64,000 nucleotides of DNA from Mesorhizobium mediterraneum (GTDB lineage: Bacteria; Pseudomonadota; Alphaproteobacteria; Rhizobiales; Rhizobiaceae), in the NCBI RefSeq assembly GCF_002284565.1, contig NZ_NPKI01000012.1, positions 186,001 through 250,000 of the forward strand, in the 5' to 3' direction. The translations under genes were made by a program, and so were the position numbers. The notes under the pieces were generated by a model, which worked only from the letters and a program-made list of their open reading frames with translations, made no database searches and was not told where the DNA came from. Below are positions 1 through 8,550 of the stretch, piece by piece (position 1 is the stretch's first letter; each line of letters begins with the position of its first letter).

Positions 1-68
1 AACGGCCGCCAAAGAGCCGCACGGATGCGAGGCGTCGGCGAAGGTGCTCCCTGACGGAGATTGGAAGC

Positions 69-650
69 ATGTATTCCCGATACTACGACCGGAGCCTTTT
101 CCGTGTCATCTCAATGGCGATCGCTCTCGTGGGCCTTGTCGTCTTTTCAACCTCGGCTTCGCGGGCCCAGGAATATACCTCTCAGGAGATCGTCGATTCC
201 GGTCATAAATTCTTCGGCGCGACGTCGGGCGGGCTCGCTACCGTCGTCGAGAAGATTTTCGCCTCCTACGGCCTGCCCAATGGCTATTTGCTTGGCGAAG
301 AGGGCTCGGGCGCGCTGATCGGTGGCCTGACCTATGGCGAAGGCACGCTCTACACCAAGAATGCCGGTGATCACAAAGTGTTCTGGCAGGGCCCGTCGCT
401 TGGCTGGGATTTTGGCGGCGAAGGCTCGCGGGTGATGATGCTGGTCTATAATCTCGATGATGTGAACAGCCTCTACAATCGTTTCGGCGGCGTTGCCGGC
501 TCGGCCTATATCGTGGCTGGCGTCGGCTTCAACGTGATGAAAAACAACAATGTGCTGCTGGTGCCGATCCGTACCGGCGTCGGCGCCCGGCTTGGTGTCA
601 ATCTCGGCTACCTCAAGCTTACCCAGCGCGCCACCTGGAATCCGTTCTGA
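69..650 (+). CDS. eipA: EipA-like envelope integrity protein (DUF1134)
   Basis: A 193-residue exported protein. Residues 1-33 form a signal peptide with a hydrophobic core (SMAIALVGLVVFSTSA) and a probable cleavage after SRA, before QEYTSQ. The rest is a compact Gly-rich beta domain (GEEGSGALIGGLTYGEGTLY, then VGARLGVNLGYLKLT at the end), which matches the DUF1134 family. The Brucella member, EipA, is a periplasmic protein needed for cell-envelope integrity. The start has a GGAGATTGG ribosome site just upstream. The gene stands alone and a perfect 10-bp stem-loop follows it. Family membership is recognised from memory of the DUF1134 pattern; the envelope role is transferred from Brucella. Confidence 0.85.
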   Translation: MYSRYYDRSLFRVISMAIALVGLVVFSTSASRAQEYTSQEIVDSGHKFFGATSGGLATVVEKIFASYGLPNGYLLGEEGSGALIGGLTYGEGTLYTKNAGDHKVFWQGPSLGWDFGGEGSRVMMLVYNLDDVNSLYNRFGGVAGSAYIVAGVGFNVMKNNNVLLVPIRTGVGARLGVNLGYLKLTQRATWNPF

Positions 651-703
651 GCAAGCGGTTGCCTCGCGATCTCGATTGGTTCCAGGGTTGACGATCTGGA
701 CAT

Positions 704-729
704 TGCTGCGGCAGACCCTTGCCGCAGCA
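704..729 (+). other. Perfect stem-loop downstream of eipA
   Basis: Arms TGCTGCGGCA (704-713) and TGCCGCAGCA (720-729) are perfect complements around a 6-base loop, 54 bases after the eipA stop. No T-run follows, so it may be a weak or Rho-assisted terminator or an RNA-stabilising hairpin. Confidence 0.45.
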
Positions 730-758
730 CTGGAATTCCGTCATGCGAACGTGGCACA

Positions 759-789
759 GTCCATAACGGTTGTTTGCCGTCCATAACGG
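759..789. repeat. 11-bp direct repeat, period 20 bp, upstream of the coiled-coil gene
   Basis: GTCCATAACGG occurs at 759-769 and again at 779-789. The two copies are exact and start 20 bp apart, about two helical turns. They end nine bases before the TTG start at 799. A dimeric regulator binding one DNA face is a possible reader, but none is identified. Confidence 0.5.
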
Positions 790-798
790 ATAGTCACC

Positions 799-1968
799 TT
801 GGTTCAGTCGGTCCTGTTCTTTGTCCTCGGCTTTCTCTGCGCCGGCTTTCTGGCGCTGATGATTGCCCCGGCCATCTGGCGGCGGGCCGTGATGCTGACG
901 CGCAAGCGCGTCGAGGGCTCGATGCCGCTGACGCTGGCCGAGATCCAGGCGGAGAAGGATCGCATCCGCGCCGAGTTCGCCATGTCGACGCGCCGGCTCG
1001 AGATGAGCGTCAAATCGCTGCGCGAGAAATCGGCCGAACAGCTTGTCGAGATCGGCCGCGGCCGCGAGGCACTGAAGGAGCTGGCGGTCGAGCGGAAGGA
1101 CAAGAAACAGGCCCTTTCCGAACTCGAGGCCAAGGGCAAAGAATTTCGGCAGCGCGAAGACCAGTTGCAGCTTTTGTCGGATCGGCTCGCTCAAGCCGAG
1201 CATGCCCTGGAAAAGCGTGTGCTCGAGCTGAAAAAGCTGGAGCACATGTATGACGACGCCAGCTTTTCTTCCAGCAGCCGTCAGATCGAACTTGTGGCGC
1301 GCGAATCCGAACTGCAAAAGCTGGCCGACGACATTTCGGTGCTGCGCGGCCAACGCAAGGAGGCGGACAGGCGCCAACAGGAGATCGCGGCCGAGAGCAA
1401 GGCCGTGCGAGACGCGCTGAAAGCCGAGAAGAAAAGGACCGGCGAACTGGTCAAAAAGGTCGAGCGCCTGCTCGCCACGCTTGCCGATCGCGAGGACAAG
1501 CTTGATCGCCGCGAAAAGGAAATCGCGCGGCTTCGCGAAAAGTCGAAAGGCGAAAGCGTGGAAAACGCGTCGGCGGTGCGTCTCGTCGGAGTGCAAGGCA
1601 GTCAGGTCAATGCGGCCGTCAAGGGCGACCATGACATCGAAAAAGCCATCGCCAAGCTCGACAGCGACCGGGAGCGGTTGGAGGCGAGGCTGACGGAACT
1701 GGCCCGCGAGAACAAGAAACTGAAAACGGATATTGCCGCCTTCGAGGCGTCCGAATCGGAAGGCGGCAGCGATGCGCGCCGCGCCAGCGCTGCGTTGCGC
1801 GAGCAGATGAGCGACCTGGCGGCGCAGGTCGTCGCCCTGACGGCGAGGCTCGACGGGCCGGATTCGCCGATCGCAAAGGTTCTTGCGGCACCCAAGCAAT
1901 CGGGAAGCGGTGAACGCAGCCTTGCCGATCGCGTGCGGGCGCTGCAGAAGGCCGAGTCGGCGCATTGA
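799..1968 (+). CDS. Membrane-anchored coiled-coil protein, unknown function
   Basis: A 389-residue protein. Residues 1-24 are one hydrophobic segment (VLFFVLGFLCAGFLALMIAP) that should anchor it in the inner membrane. Residues 40 to about 300 are almost continuous charged heptad sequence rich in Glu, Lys, Arg and Leu, a long coiled coil, and the tail is less ordered. No catalytic motif is visible. The start is a TTG; it is preferred because it places the hydrophobic segment exactly at the N terminus. Similar orphan coiled-coil membrane proteins are common in rhizobia, and a scaffold or envelope role is inference only. Confidence 0.75.
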   Translation: MVQSVLFFVLGFLCAGFLALMIAPAIWRRAVMLTRKRVEGSMPLTLAEIQAEKDRIRAEFAMSTRRLEMSVKSLREKSAEQLVEIGRGREALKELAVERKDKKQALSELEAKGKEFRQREDQLQLLSDRLAQAEHALEKRVLELKKLEHMYDDASFSSSSRQIELVARESELQKLADDISVLRGQRKEADRRQQEIAAESKAVRDALKAEKKRTGELVKKVERLLATLADREDKLDRREKEIARLREKSKGESVENASAVRLVGVQGSQVNAAVKGDHDIEKAIAKLDSDRERLEARLTELARENKKLKTDIAAFEASESEGGSDARRASAALREQMSDLAAQVVALTARLDGPDSPIAKVLAAPKQSGSGERSLADRVRALQKAESAH

Positions 1969-1997
1969 ACCCAGGCAGTGATGCTGACCTCTGCGGC

Positions 1998-2801
1998 TCA
2001 GGTCCTGCCTGCCGAAAAATGATGCAAGGCGATGGCTGACGCGGCGGCGACATTCAGGCTGTCGAAGCCTTCTGCCATATCGATCCGCACCGTCCGCAGG
2101 CGGGCGAGCAGGCTCTCAGGCAGGCCTTCGCCTTCGGTGCCGAGATAGAGCGCCAGCCGTTCAGTCGTTTTCGCATTACGGATCTCGGTTCGCCCGCGTG
2201 GCGACAAAGCGAACTGGCCGAAGCCCAGCCGGTCGAGCGCTGCGGTGAAGCCGCCGGTCTCAGTGAAGGAGGCGAAGGGAACTTTCAGCGCGGCGCCGAC
2301 CGAGACGCGGATCGCCTTGCGGTACAGCGGATCGCAGCAGGTCGTGTCCAGAAACACCGCATCGGCGCCGAAAGCAGCGGCATTGCGAAAGATCGAGCCC
2401 ATATTGTCATGGTTGGCGATGCCGACCAGCACGACGATCAACGCACGGGCGGGCAGGGTGTCCAGCAAGGCCTCGGCAGGCTGCGCCGCACCCTTGCGGC
2501 CGATCGCCAATATGCCGCGATGCATGTGAAAGCCGGCAATCCTGTCCATGACCTCGCTGGTCACCACGTAGATCGGAAGGTCCGCGGGCGCCCGGCGCAG
2601 AGTTGCATCGAGGCCGGCCAGCCGGTTTTCGAGTATGAGCACCGATTCGGCCGTGAAGCGTTCGGCGGCGAACAGCATTTCGAGCACCACCTTGCCTTCG
2701 GCAATGAAGCGGCCTTGCCGGCCGGCAAGATCGCGCTCGCGGATATCGAGATAGGCGGAGACGCGCGGGTCTTGCGGGTCGTCGATATGAATGGGACGCA
2801 T
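1998..2801 (-). CDS. TrmH/SpoU-family RNA 2'-O-methyltransferase
   Basis: A 267-residue SPOUT methyltransferase that should transfer methyl from S-adenosylmethionine to a ribose of rRNA or tRNA. The N-terminal part (about 1-105) is the substrate-binding domain. The C-terminal trefoil-knot domain carries all three SpoU motifs: NHDNMGSIFRNAAAFGAD (130-147), YLGTEGEGLP (219-228) and LNVAAASAIALHH (249-261). Length and domain order are normal for the family. The exact target nucleotide cannot be told from sequence. It runs convergent with the coiled-coil gene and is followed upstream by the ArsR-type regulator on the same strand. Confidence 0.88.
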   Translation of the reverse strand: MRPIHIDDPQDPRVSAYLDIRERDLAGRQGRFIAEGKVVLEMLFAAERFTAESVLILENRLAGLDATLRRAPADLPIYVVTSEVMDRIAGFHMHRGILAIGRKGAAQPAEALLDTLPARALIVVLVGIANHDNMGSIFRNAAAFGADAVFLDTTCCDPLYRKAIRVSVGAALKVPFASFTETGGFTAALDRLGFGQFALSPRGRTEIRNAKTTERLALYLGTEGEGLPESLLARLRTVRIDMAEGFDSLNVAAASAIALHHFSAGRT

Positions 2802-2857
2802 GCTTGCCTCGGCAGACGAAAAAGGTCAGCGAGGGAAGGAGAACTTGGGCCGGCCGG

Positions 2858-3196
2858 TCAAGTCCCGGAGCGACGCGGGCGGTACGCCATCTGCGACAGC
2901 TCACCCTCGCCGAAAATCCCGTCCAGCGTGTTGAGAAGTTCGCGCACGGCATCGGATTTACAGGAATAGTAGATCATCTGCCGGTCGCGCCGGGTCTCGA
3001 CGAGATCGAGCGCCCGCAGTTTGGCCAGATGCTGTGACAAGGCCGATTGGCTGAGCAGAACCTTCTCGGCGATAGCGCCGACCGACATTTCACCATCGGC
3101 CAGATAGTTCATGATCAACAGTCGTTTCTCGTTGCCCATCAGCGTCAGAAACGCAGCCGCTGATTCGGCGTTGGCGATTAGCTTTTTCGAGACCAT
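2858..3196 (-). CDS. ArsR-family regulator, NolR-like
   Basis: A 112-residue winged-helix repressor. The recognition helix region LSQSALSQHLAKLRALDLVE, the wing ETRRDRQMIYYSC and the following helix SDAVRELLNTL closely resemble what I recall of NolR, the rhizobial regulator of nodulation and of other genes. No cysteine metal site of the ArsR/SmtB kind is seen; the only Cys is in the wing end. The ATG has a GGGGGATCG ribosome site, and an 8-bp inverted repeat (3201-3236) covers that site, which suggests autoregulation. Orthology to NolR itself, rather than a paralogue, is inference. Confidence 0.8.
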   Translation of the reverse strand: MVSKKLIANAESAAAFLTLMGNEKRLLIMNYLADGEMSVGAIAEKVLLSQSALSQHLAKLRALDLVETRRDRQMIYYSCKSDAVRELLNTLDGIFGEGELSQMAYRPRRSGT

Positions 3197-3200
3197 CGAT

Positions 3201-3236
3201 CCCCCATACCTTCCTGCTCATCCGGCGCTATGGGGG
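3201..3236. promoter_or_regulatory. Inverted repeat over the RBS of the NolR-like gene
   Basis: CCCCCATA (3201-3208) and TATGGGGG (3229-3236) are perfect 8-bp complements separated by 20 bases. The left arm is the ribosome site of the ArsR-type gene on the minus strand. It could be an operator or an RNA hairpin that hides the ribosome site. Confidence 0.45.
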
Positions 3237-3351
3237 CAATAGCGTCTGATTCCATAGGCTCACTCGCGAATGTGCGCTGGCGATTCAACGCTACCGGGAA
3301 AGGGTAGAACATTTCACTCAAACCTCAAGACTTGCTTTCGACCCGACGCGA

Positions 3352-4140
3352 TTAACTGTCGGACTGTGTTTCGTCTGCCACTCGGCCGGTCTTTGCCATG
3401 TCGACCAGAACATGCCTGAGCTCACGCGCCGTCCTCAGTGGCTCGGGGAAGAAGACCCGGCAGACATCGTCGCCCAACGCCAGGTCCATGCCGTCAGCGT
3501 CGAAGCCGGTGATGATCCAGCCGTCGCCTGCGGCCTTGGCGAAATGGCGGGCGTAGACGGCAATTGCATCGCCATGGTCGGCATTCATGTGGTCGAGGGC
3601 GGATTGTTCGCCAGCGGCAAGCTCTTCGACGATCGGCGCGGTCATGACCAGATCGGTGCGCTCGAGCAAGTAGGCCTTGCCAAAGCCGCCGTTGAGACTG
3701 GCGCGCTTCGGCTCGAGGCGGAAGACCGAGAAGTCGCCAAGTCCGGCATAGAGCTTCGCCTTGGGGTTACGGTTGAGATAACGCCGTTCGGCGCGGGCGT
3801 GCTCGTCGGATCCGCGCTCAAGCCGTGCTGCCCGACAGACGAGCGTCAACCGCGGGTGCGCCAGCGGGTCGCCCTTGCCGGGCTCGCCGACAAGCAGGGA
3901 ACAGCGCGGGTCTGCAAGGATCGCGCCGGTGTGGGCGGACAGCATCGATACGAGGATCAGCGGCGTGCCGTCGATATCGGTGGCGACACCAACCCTGCTG
4001 GCCAGCGGCGAACCGGTCCCAGGCTCGATCACCGCCAGCGCGCCGAAACGGGCCCTGCGGATCAGCGTTTTCGCCAGCCTGATCGCTTCGGCGTCGGTCT
4101 CGCGAATCACGTCCTTCTTTCGGTCGCCCAAAATGCTCAC
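3352..4140 (-). CDS. HugZ-like pyridoxamine-phosphate-oxidase-fold protein with DUF2470
   Basis: A 262-residue protein with two parts: a split-barrel flavin- or haem-binding domain (about 20-165, including RRARFGALAVIEPGTG and SMLSAHTGAILADPRCSLLV) and a C-terminal DUF2470 domain (about 175-255, with LDHMNADHGDAIAVYARHF). This architecture is that of the HugZ family, some members of which degrade haem, but many are unassigned. No haem uptake genes are nearby, so the substrate is uncertain. It lies 30 bases downstream of the CoA-transferase-family gene on the same strand and may be its operon partner. Confidence 0.82.
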   Translation of the reverse strand: MSILGDRKKDVIRETDAEAIRLAKTLIRRARFGALAVIEPGTGSPLASRVGVATDIDGTPLILVSMLSAHTGAILADPRCSLLVGEPGKGDPLAHPRLTLVCRAARLERGSDEHARAERRYLNRNPKAKLYAGLGDFSVFRLEPKRASLNGGFGKAYLLERTDLVMTAPIVEELAAGEQSALDHMNADHGDAIAVYARHFAKAAGDGWIITGFDADGMDLALGDDVCRVFFPEPLRTARELRHVLVDMAKTGRVADETQSDS

Positions 4141-4170
4141 CGTCTTAAGCTGATTTTTGCTCTCCAGTTA

Positions 4171-5343
4171 TCAACCTATCACACCGGATTTGACAAGGGC
4201 CTCAGTCTCGCTTGCCGAAAGGCCGAAGCGTGCCAGCACGGTCGCCGCCTGACGATCGTGAACGGCCGGCACGGCGGCAAGCGTCGGCCGGGAGCGCGAA
4301 AAGCGCGGCGCTGGGGCGGGGCGCTCAAGCGCACCCGACGTCACAAAGGCGTTGCGAGCGCGATTGTGCGGATGATCCCTGGCTTCCCTCAGCGACAGAA
4401 CCGGCGCAAAGCAAGCATCGGTCGCAGCAAAGAGCCGGTCCCAGTCGTCCCGTGTCTTCTGCCGGACCCGATCGACAATCGCGGCACGCATCTCTGGCCA
4501 CAAGGTCCTGTCGTATTGGCCGCGTACAAAACGCTCGTCGAGCGGTAGCAGTCTTGCGAATTCGGCGAAGAACCGGGGTTCAAGGCAGCCGACGGCGACA
4601 TGCCGTGCGTCCGCCGTCTCATAGGTGTCGTAAAAGGGCGCCCCGGAATCGAGCAGGTTCGCGCCGCGTCTGTCACTCCACAGGCCCGCCGCCATCAAGG
4701 CGTGCATAGGTGTCGTCAGCATCGAAGCGCCCTCGGTCATCGCGGCGTCGATCACCTGGCCCTTGCCGGAGCGCGAACGCTCAAACAGCGCGGCCAGCGC
4801 GCCGGCAATCAGCATCATGGCGCCGCCGCCATAGTCGGCGACGAGGTTGAGCGGTGGGACTGGCCGGCTTCCTTCCTGGCCGATAGCGTGCAGCACACCC
4901 GAATAGGCGAGATAGGTGATGTCGTGACCGGCACGACCAGATAGCGGTCCGTTCTGGCCGAACCCCGTCATGCGGCCGTAGATCAGCGCCGGGTTGCGCG
5001 CCACTGCGGCATCGGGCCCGAGACCAAGCCGCTCCATGACATCAGGACGAAACCCTTCGATCAGCATGTCGGCCTTTTCGGCGAGGCGCAGCACCAGTTC
5101 GACACCCTCCTGGCGCTTCAGGTCAATCCGCAGCATAGAGCGGCCGTGACGGTCGATGTCATATTCGTCCGGTAGCGACAGAAACGGCTGGGTTGATCCA
5201 GCCCGCTCGATGCGCAGCACCTCGGCTCCCATCTCCGACAGCATCAGGCCGGCCAGCGGCACCGGTCCAATCCCGGCCATCTCGATCACCGTCAGACCGG
5301 CGAGCGGGCCGGTCTTCGCCAGCGGGGAGACCTCGGCACTCAT
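4171..5343 (-). CDS. CaiB/BaiF family protein, alpha-methylacyl-CoA racemase type
   Basis: A 390-residue class III CoA-transferase fold protein. It best fits the alpha-methylacyl-CoA racemase branch: the motif AGHDITYLAYSGVL places His140 and NLVADYGGG places Asp170, the same 30-residue spacing as the His126/Asp156 catalytic pair of the mycobacterial racemase. It would interconvert 2R and 2S methyl-branched acyl-CoAs before beta-oxidation. It starts 20 bases after the stop of the dehydrogenase gene, so the two are almost certainly co-transcribed. A true CoA-transferase activity is a weaker alternative. Confidence 0.85.
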   Translation of the reverse strand: MSAEVSPLAKTGPLAGLTVIEMAGIGPVPLAGLMLSEMGAEVLRIERAGSTQPFLSLPDEYDIDRHGRSMLRIDLKRQEGVELVLRLAEKADMLIEGFRPDVMERLGLGPDAAVARNPALIYGRMTGFGQNGPLSGRAGHDITYLAYSGVLHAIGQEGSRPVPPLNLVADYGGGAMMLIAGALAALFERSRSGKGQVIDAAMTEGASMLTTPMHALMAAGLWSDRRGANLLDSGAPFYDTYETADARHVAVGCLEPRFFAEFARLLPLDERFVRGQYDRTLWPEMRAAIVDRVRQKTRDDWDRLFAATDACFAPVLSLREARDHPHNRARNAFVTSGALERPAPAPRFSRSRPTLAAVPAVHDRQAATVLARFGLSASETEALVKSGVIG

Positions 5344-5363
5344 GGTCGGGCACTCATGGTCGG

Positions 5364-6125
5364 CTACTTCGGCGCCATGCGGATGGCGCCGTCGAGGCGG
5401 ATGGTCTCGCCGTTGAGCATCTGGTTTTCGATGATGTGCAGCACAAGGGCTGCATATTCGGAAGGCTCGCCGAGACGGGACGGGAAGGGCACCGCGGCGC
5501 CCAGCGAATCCTGCACCTCTTGCGGCATGCCGGCCATCATCGGCGTCTTGAAGATGCCGGGCGCAATGGTGCAGACGCGAATGCCCGACCGGGCGAGGTC
5601 GCGCGCCACCGGCAGCGTCATGGCGACGACGCCGCCCTTGGAGGCCGAATACGCCGCCTGGCCGATTTGACCGTCATAGGCGGCGACCGATGCCGTGTTG
5701 ACGATGACGCCGCGCTCGCCGCCCTCCAGCGGCGCAAGCTTCGCGGCCCGGTCGGCGACGAGGCGGATCATGTTGAAGGTGCCGATCAGATTGACCTCGA
5801 TCACCTTGCGGTACTGGTCGAGCGGATGCGGGCCGTCCTTGCCGATTGTCTTCACGCCGATGGCGATGCCGGCGCAATTAACCAGGATACGGGGCTCGCC
5901 GAGCGTTTTTGCCACTTCCGCCACGCAAGCAGCAGCGCCGTCGGCGCTGCTCACGTCGCATTGGACGGCGATGCCGCCGATATCAGCCGCAACCTTCGCC
6001 GCACGGTCGATGCCGAGGTCGAGGATGGCAACGCCGGCGCCCTTCGCGGCCAGCGCCCGCGCCGTCGCCTCGCCGAGGCCGGAGCCACCGCCGGTGACGA
6101 TCGCAATCTGGCCGTTAGGGTTCAT
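5364..6125 (-). CDS. SDR-family 3-hydroxyacyl-CoA dehydrogenase (HSD10-like)
   Basis: A 253-residue short-chain dehydrogenase. [10 protein letters not shown] (11-20) is the NAD-binding glycine motif with an acidic Asp37 after beta-strand 2, favouring NAD. NCAG (83-86), Ser146, Tyr159 and Lys163 (YSASK) complete the catalytic set. The stretch [19 protein letters not shown] is typical of type II 3-hydroxyacyl-CoA dehydrogenases acting on 2-methyl-3-hydroxybutyryl-CoA. Pairing with the racemase supports oxidation of methyl-branched acyl-CoA. The open frame extends to 6152, but the ATG at 6125 gives the usual N terminus. Confidence 0.85.
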   Translation of the reverse strand: MNPNGQIAIVTGGGSGLGEATARALAAKGAGVAILDLGIDRAAKVAADIGGIAVQCDVSSADGAAACVAEVAKTLGEPRILVNCAGIAIGVKTIGKDGPHPLDQYRKVIEVNLIGTFNMIRLVADRAAKLAPLEGGERGVIVNTASVAAYDGQIGQAAYSASKGGVVAMTLPVARDLARSGIRVCTIAPGIFKTPMMAGMPQEVQDSLGAAVPFPSRLGEPSEYAALVLHIIENQMLNGETIRLDGAIRMAPK

Positions 6126-6194
6126 GCCGGCGTCCTCCATCCTGCCGGCCATATGCTACGAAGCCCGACAGAACGGCGCAACAGCATCCGGATG

Positions 6195-6731
6195 TCACGC
6201 CATCGCGGCGACGTGCGCGGCAACCCTTGCCTGATCGGCGTGGCAAACCTCCCCCACCAGCCTTGACACCGCGCCCGGCACGATCTCGTGCGACAAAAGC
6301 CGGTCGAGATCGACCGGGCGCGGCATGGAGATTTGCCCACGCGGGATTCTCTTGAAGCCGAGCGGGCCGTAATAGGGCTCGTCGCCAACAAGCATCACGG
6401 CAGGCATGCCGGCCTTGGCGGCGGCTTCCAGCGCGATTGCCACCAGCCGGCGGCCGATACCGAGATTCTTGAAGGCCGGCCGCACGGCAAGCGGTCCGAG
6501 CATCAGCGCGCGGCCGGCGCCTGCCGCGATACGCGTCATGCGCACCGAGGCGACAACGATATCGCCATCGACGGCCACGAAGGACAGGGCGCGTTCATGC
6601 GGGCCGCCCTCGCGGATCTTGTAGGCGCCCAGCACGAAACGGCCCGGCCCGAAGGCTTCGTCGTTGATGGCTTCGATTTCGAGGTCATGCGCCGGAGTTT
6701 CCGGCAGGTATTTCACGTCGGCAAGGCTCAT
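6195..6731 (-). CDS. GNAT-family N-acetyltransferase
   Basis: A 178-residue acetyltransferase of the YhbS-like group. The acetyl-CoA loop reads LAVRPAFKNLGIGRRLVAIALE with the RNLGIGR-type pyrophosphate site, and GDEPYYGPLGFKRI is the conserved region before the final strand. The acceptor substrate cannot be predicted. It is on the same strand as the SDR gene, 69 bases upstream of it, and divergent from the glutathione-transferase-like gene across a 274-base gap. Confidence 0.8.
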   Translation of the reverse strand: MSLADVKYLPETPAHDLEIEAINDEAFGPGRFVLGAYKIREGGPHERALSFVAVDGDIVVASVRMTRIAAGAGRALMLGPLAVRPAFKNLGIGRRLVAIALEAAAKAGMPAVMLVGDEPYYGPLGFKRIPRGQISMPRPVDLDRLLSHEIVPGAVSRLVGEVCHADQARVAAHVAAMA

Positions 6732-7005
6732 GGTCTTTGCGTTCCGGTATACGGGGAAAGGTTTGCTGCAAACGGCAGCGTTCGCCAGTCAGCGCTTCAT
6801 CAAGCGCGGGCGCCCTTTCGTCGTCGGTCGAACCGGATCAAAGCAAAGTCGAACATGCGGATTGTCCGCTAGCATCAATTTCCAACCGCTGCAATCGGCC
6901 GTTTTCGCCTGCCGTTTCGCCCAAGTGACGGTCTGTTCAGCACATGACGACTTCGGCAACGCCGCCTTGCGCCTAAATGGTGAAGAGGACGCAAGGAGAT
7001 TTAGT
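6732..7005. other. Divergent promoter region, no gene seen
   Basis: 274 bases between the minus-strand acetyltransferase and plus-strand hydroquinone reductase. It must hold both promoters. I find no convincing gene, palindrome or terminator in it. The last bases contain AAGGAG (6993-6998), the ribosome site for the ATG at 7006. Confidence 0.5.
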
Positions 7006-7995
7006 ATGGGACTGCTGGTCCAAGGCAGGTGGCATGATCGCGGGTACGACACCGCGGACAGTGGTGGCAAGTTCGTGCGGGCACAGTCGCAATGGCGCGA
7101 TTGGGTCACTCGCGATGGCGCACCAGCCGAGGGCCGCAAGCGCGGCTTCATGGCCGAGCCCGGTCGATACCATCTCTATGTCTCGCTTGCCTGTCCCTGG
7201 GCGCACCGGACGCTGATCTTTCGCGCGCTGAAGAGGCTCAAGGACGTGATTTCCGTCTCGGTCGTCCACCACTTCATGGGCGCCGATGGCTGGACGTTCC
7301 TGACCGAGGACGGCGCCACCGGCGACACGCTCTACGGGCTCGATTTCCTGCATCAGATCTACACCAAGGCCGATCCCGCTTATTCCGGTCGCGTGACGGT
7401 GCCGGTTCTATGGGACAGGCAAGAACAAACAATCGTCTCCAATGAGTCCTCCGAGATCATCCGGATGCTCAATTCAGCCTTCGACGAATGGGGTGATGCC
7501 AGCCTCGACTTCTATCCGAAAGCACTGCGCGGCGAGATCGACGCCGTCAATGCGCTGGTCTATCCCTCAGTCAATAACGGCGTCTACCGGGCCGGCTTCG
7601 CCACCACGCAAGCGGCCTATGAGGAAGCGTTTGGCGAACTGTTCTCGGCGCTCGACCAACTCGAGGACCGTCTGTCTCGCCAGCGTTATCTCGTCGGGCA
7701 CCGCATTACAGAGGCCGATTGGCGGCTGTTCACCACGCTGGTCCGCTTCGATCCGGTCTATGTCGGCCATTTCAAGTGCAACCTGCGCCGCATCGCCGAC
7801 TATCCGAACCTGTCGAACTATCTGCGCGACCTCTATCAGGTCCCTGAAGTGGCAGGCACGGTGAGCCTGCACCACATCAAGGCGCACTATTACGGCAGCC
7901 ACGACACGATCAACCCGACCCGCATCGTGCCGGTCGGACCGGAGCTGGACTACGCGGCGCCGCATGATCGGGCGCGGTTCAGGAAAGCGGCGTGA
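7006..7995 (+). CDS. Glutathionyl-hydroquinone reductase (YqjG/PcpF/ECM4 type)
   Basis: A 329-residue Xi-class glutathione transferase. The thioredoxin-fold domain carries the catalytic cysteine in CPWAHR (Cys63), followed by the family stretch VVHHFMGADGWTF and TVPVLWDRQ. The all-helical C-terminal half contains VYPSVNNGVYRAGFATTQ, a hallmark of the group. These enzymes use glutathione to strip glutathionyl groups from quinone conjugates and keep them reducible. The ATG at 7006 is chosen over longer options because AAGGAG lies at the right distance. It ends one base before the NUDIX gene stop on the other strand. Confidence 0.9.
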   Translation: MGLLVQGRWHDRGYDTADSGGKFVRAQSQWRDWVTRDGAPAEGRKRGFMAEPGRYHLYVSLACPWAHRTLIFRALKRLKDVISVSVVHHFMGADGWTFLTEDGATGDTLYGLDFLHQIYTKADPAYSGRVTVPVLWDRQEQTIVSNESSEIIRMLNSAFDEWGDASLDFYPKALRGEIDAVNALVYPSVNNGVYRAGFATTQAAYEEAFGELFSALDQLEDRLSRQRYLVGHRITEADWRLFTTLVRFDPVYVGHFKCNLRRIADYPNLSNYLRDLYQVPEVAGTVSLHHIKAHYYGSHDTINPTRIVPVGPELDYAAPHDRARFRKAA

Positions 7996-7996
7996 T

Positions 7997-8500
7997 CTAC
8001 CAGTAGGGCGACGCCGCCGCGCCGCCAAAAATCTCGGCAATCCGCCGCAACGTGGACGGCGTCGTTCCTTCCGGCAGGCGGTCAAGCGGAAAGAAACCGG
8101 CCGCGGCGATCTCGCGGTCCGGCAGCTTCGGCGCCGTCTGATTGAACTGCTCGACCAAATAGAGTCCGACATGGTCGCGGCGGCTAGCCCGCCGGTTGAA
8201 GTGCATCGATTTCAGCACCGGCAGCGCGGTCAACGCAATATTGGCCTCCTCGGAGAGCTCGCGCGCCAGCGCCTCGATCATCGTCTCGCCCAGCTCGACG
8301 CCACCGCCGGGAAGCTGCCAGCCCGGTACATAGGTGTGGCGAATGAGGAAGACGGAATTGGACGTGCGGTCGTGGACCAGGCCGCGCACCCCGAGCGTCA
8401 TCGGCCGCCGCAGCACGAAATACAGATGAAACAGCCTTGCCCTGAGACCCGGCCAGCCGGTCTGGCGGAAGGCCTGCTTCGGTTCGGGCCGCGTCATCAC
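7997..8500 (-). CDS. NUDIX hydrolase
   Basis: A 167-residue pyrophosphohydrolase. The NUDIX box runs from about residue 66 to 88: GGVELGE then seven residues then RELSEEANI, matching G-x5-E-x7-REUxEE with Asn in place of the usual final Gly. The N terminus carries a basic, hydrophobic segment (LRARLFHLYFVLRRPM) seen in a rhizobial subgroup. Substrate is unknown. It faces the hydroquinone reductase gene tail to tail and is divergent from the phosphoesterase gene, with only 50 bases between their starts. Confidence 0.85.
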   Translation of the reverse strand: MMTRPEPKQAFRQTGWPGLRARLFHLYFVLRRPMTLGVRGLVHDRTSNSVFLIRHTYVPGWQLPGGGVELGETMIEALARELSEEANIALTALPVLKSMHFNRRASRRDHVGLYLVEQFNQTAPKLPDREIAAAGFFPLDRLPEGTTPSTLRRIAEIFGGAAASPYW

Positions 8501-8550
8501 CCACGAAACCGTGGGTGGAAAGCAGCGCGCGCGTCGCTTATGAAGGGAGG

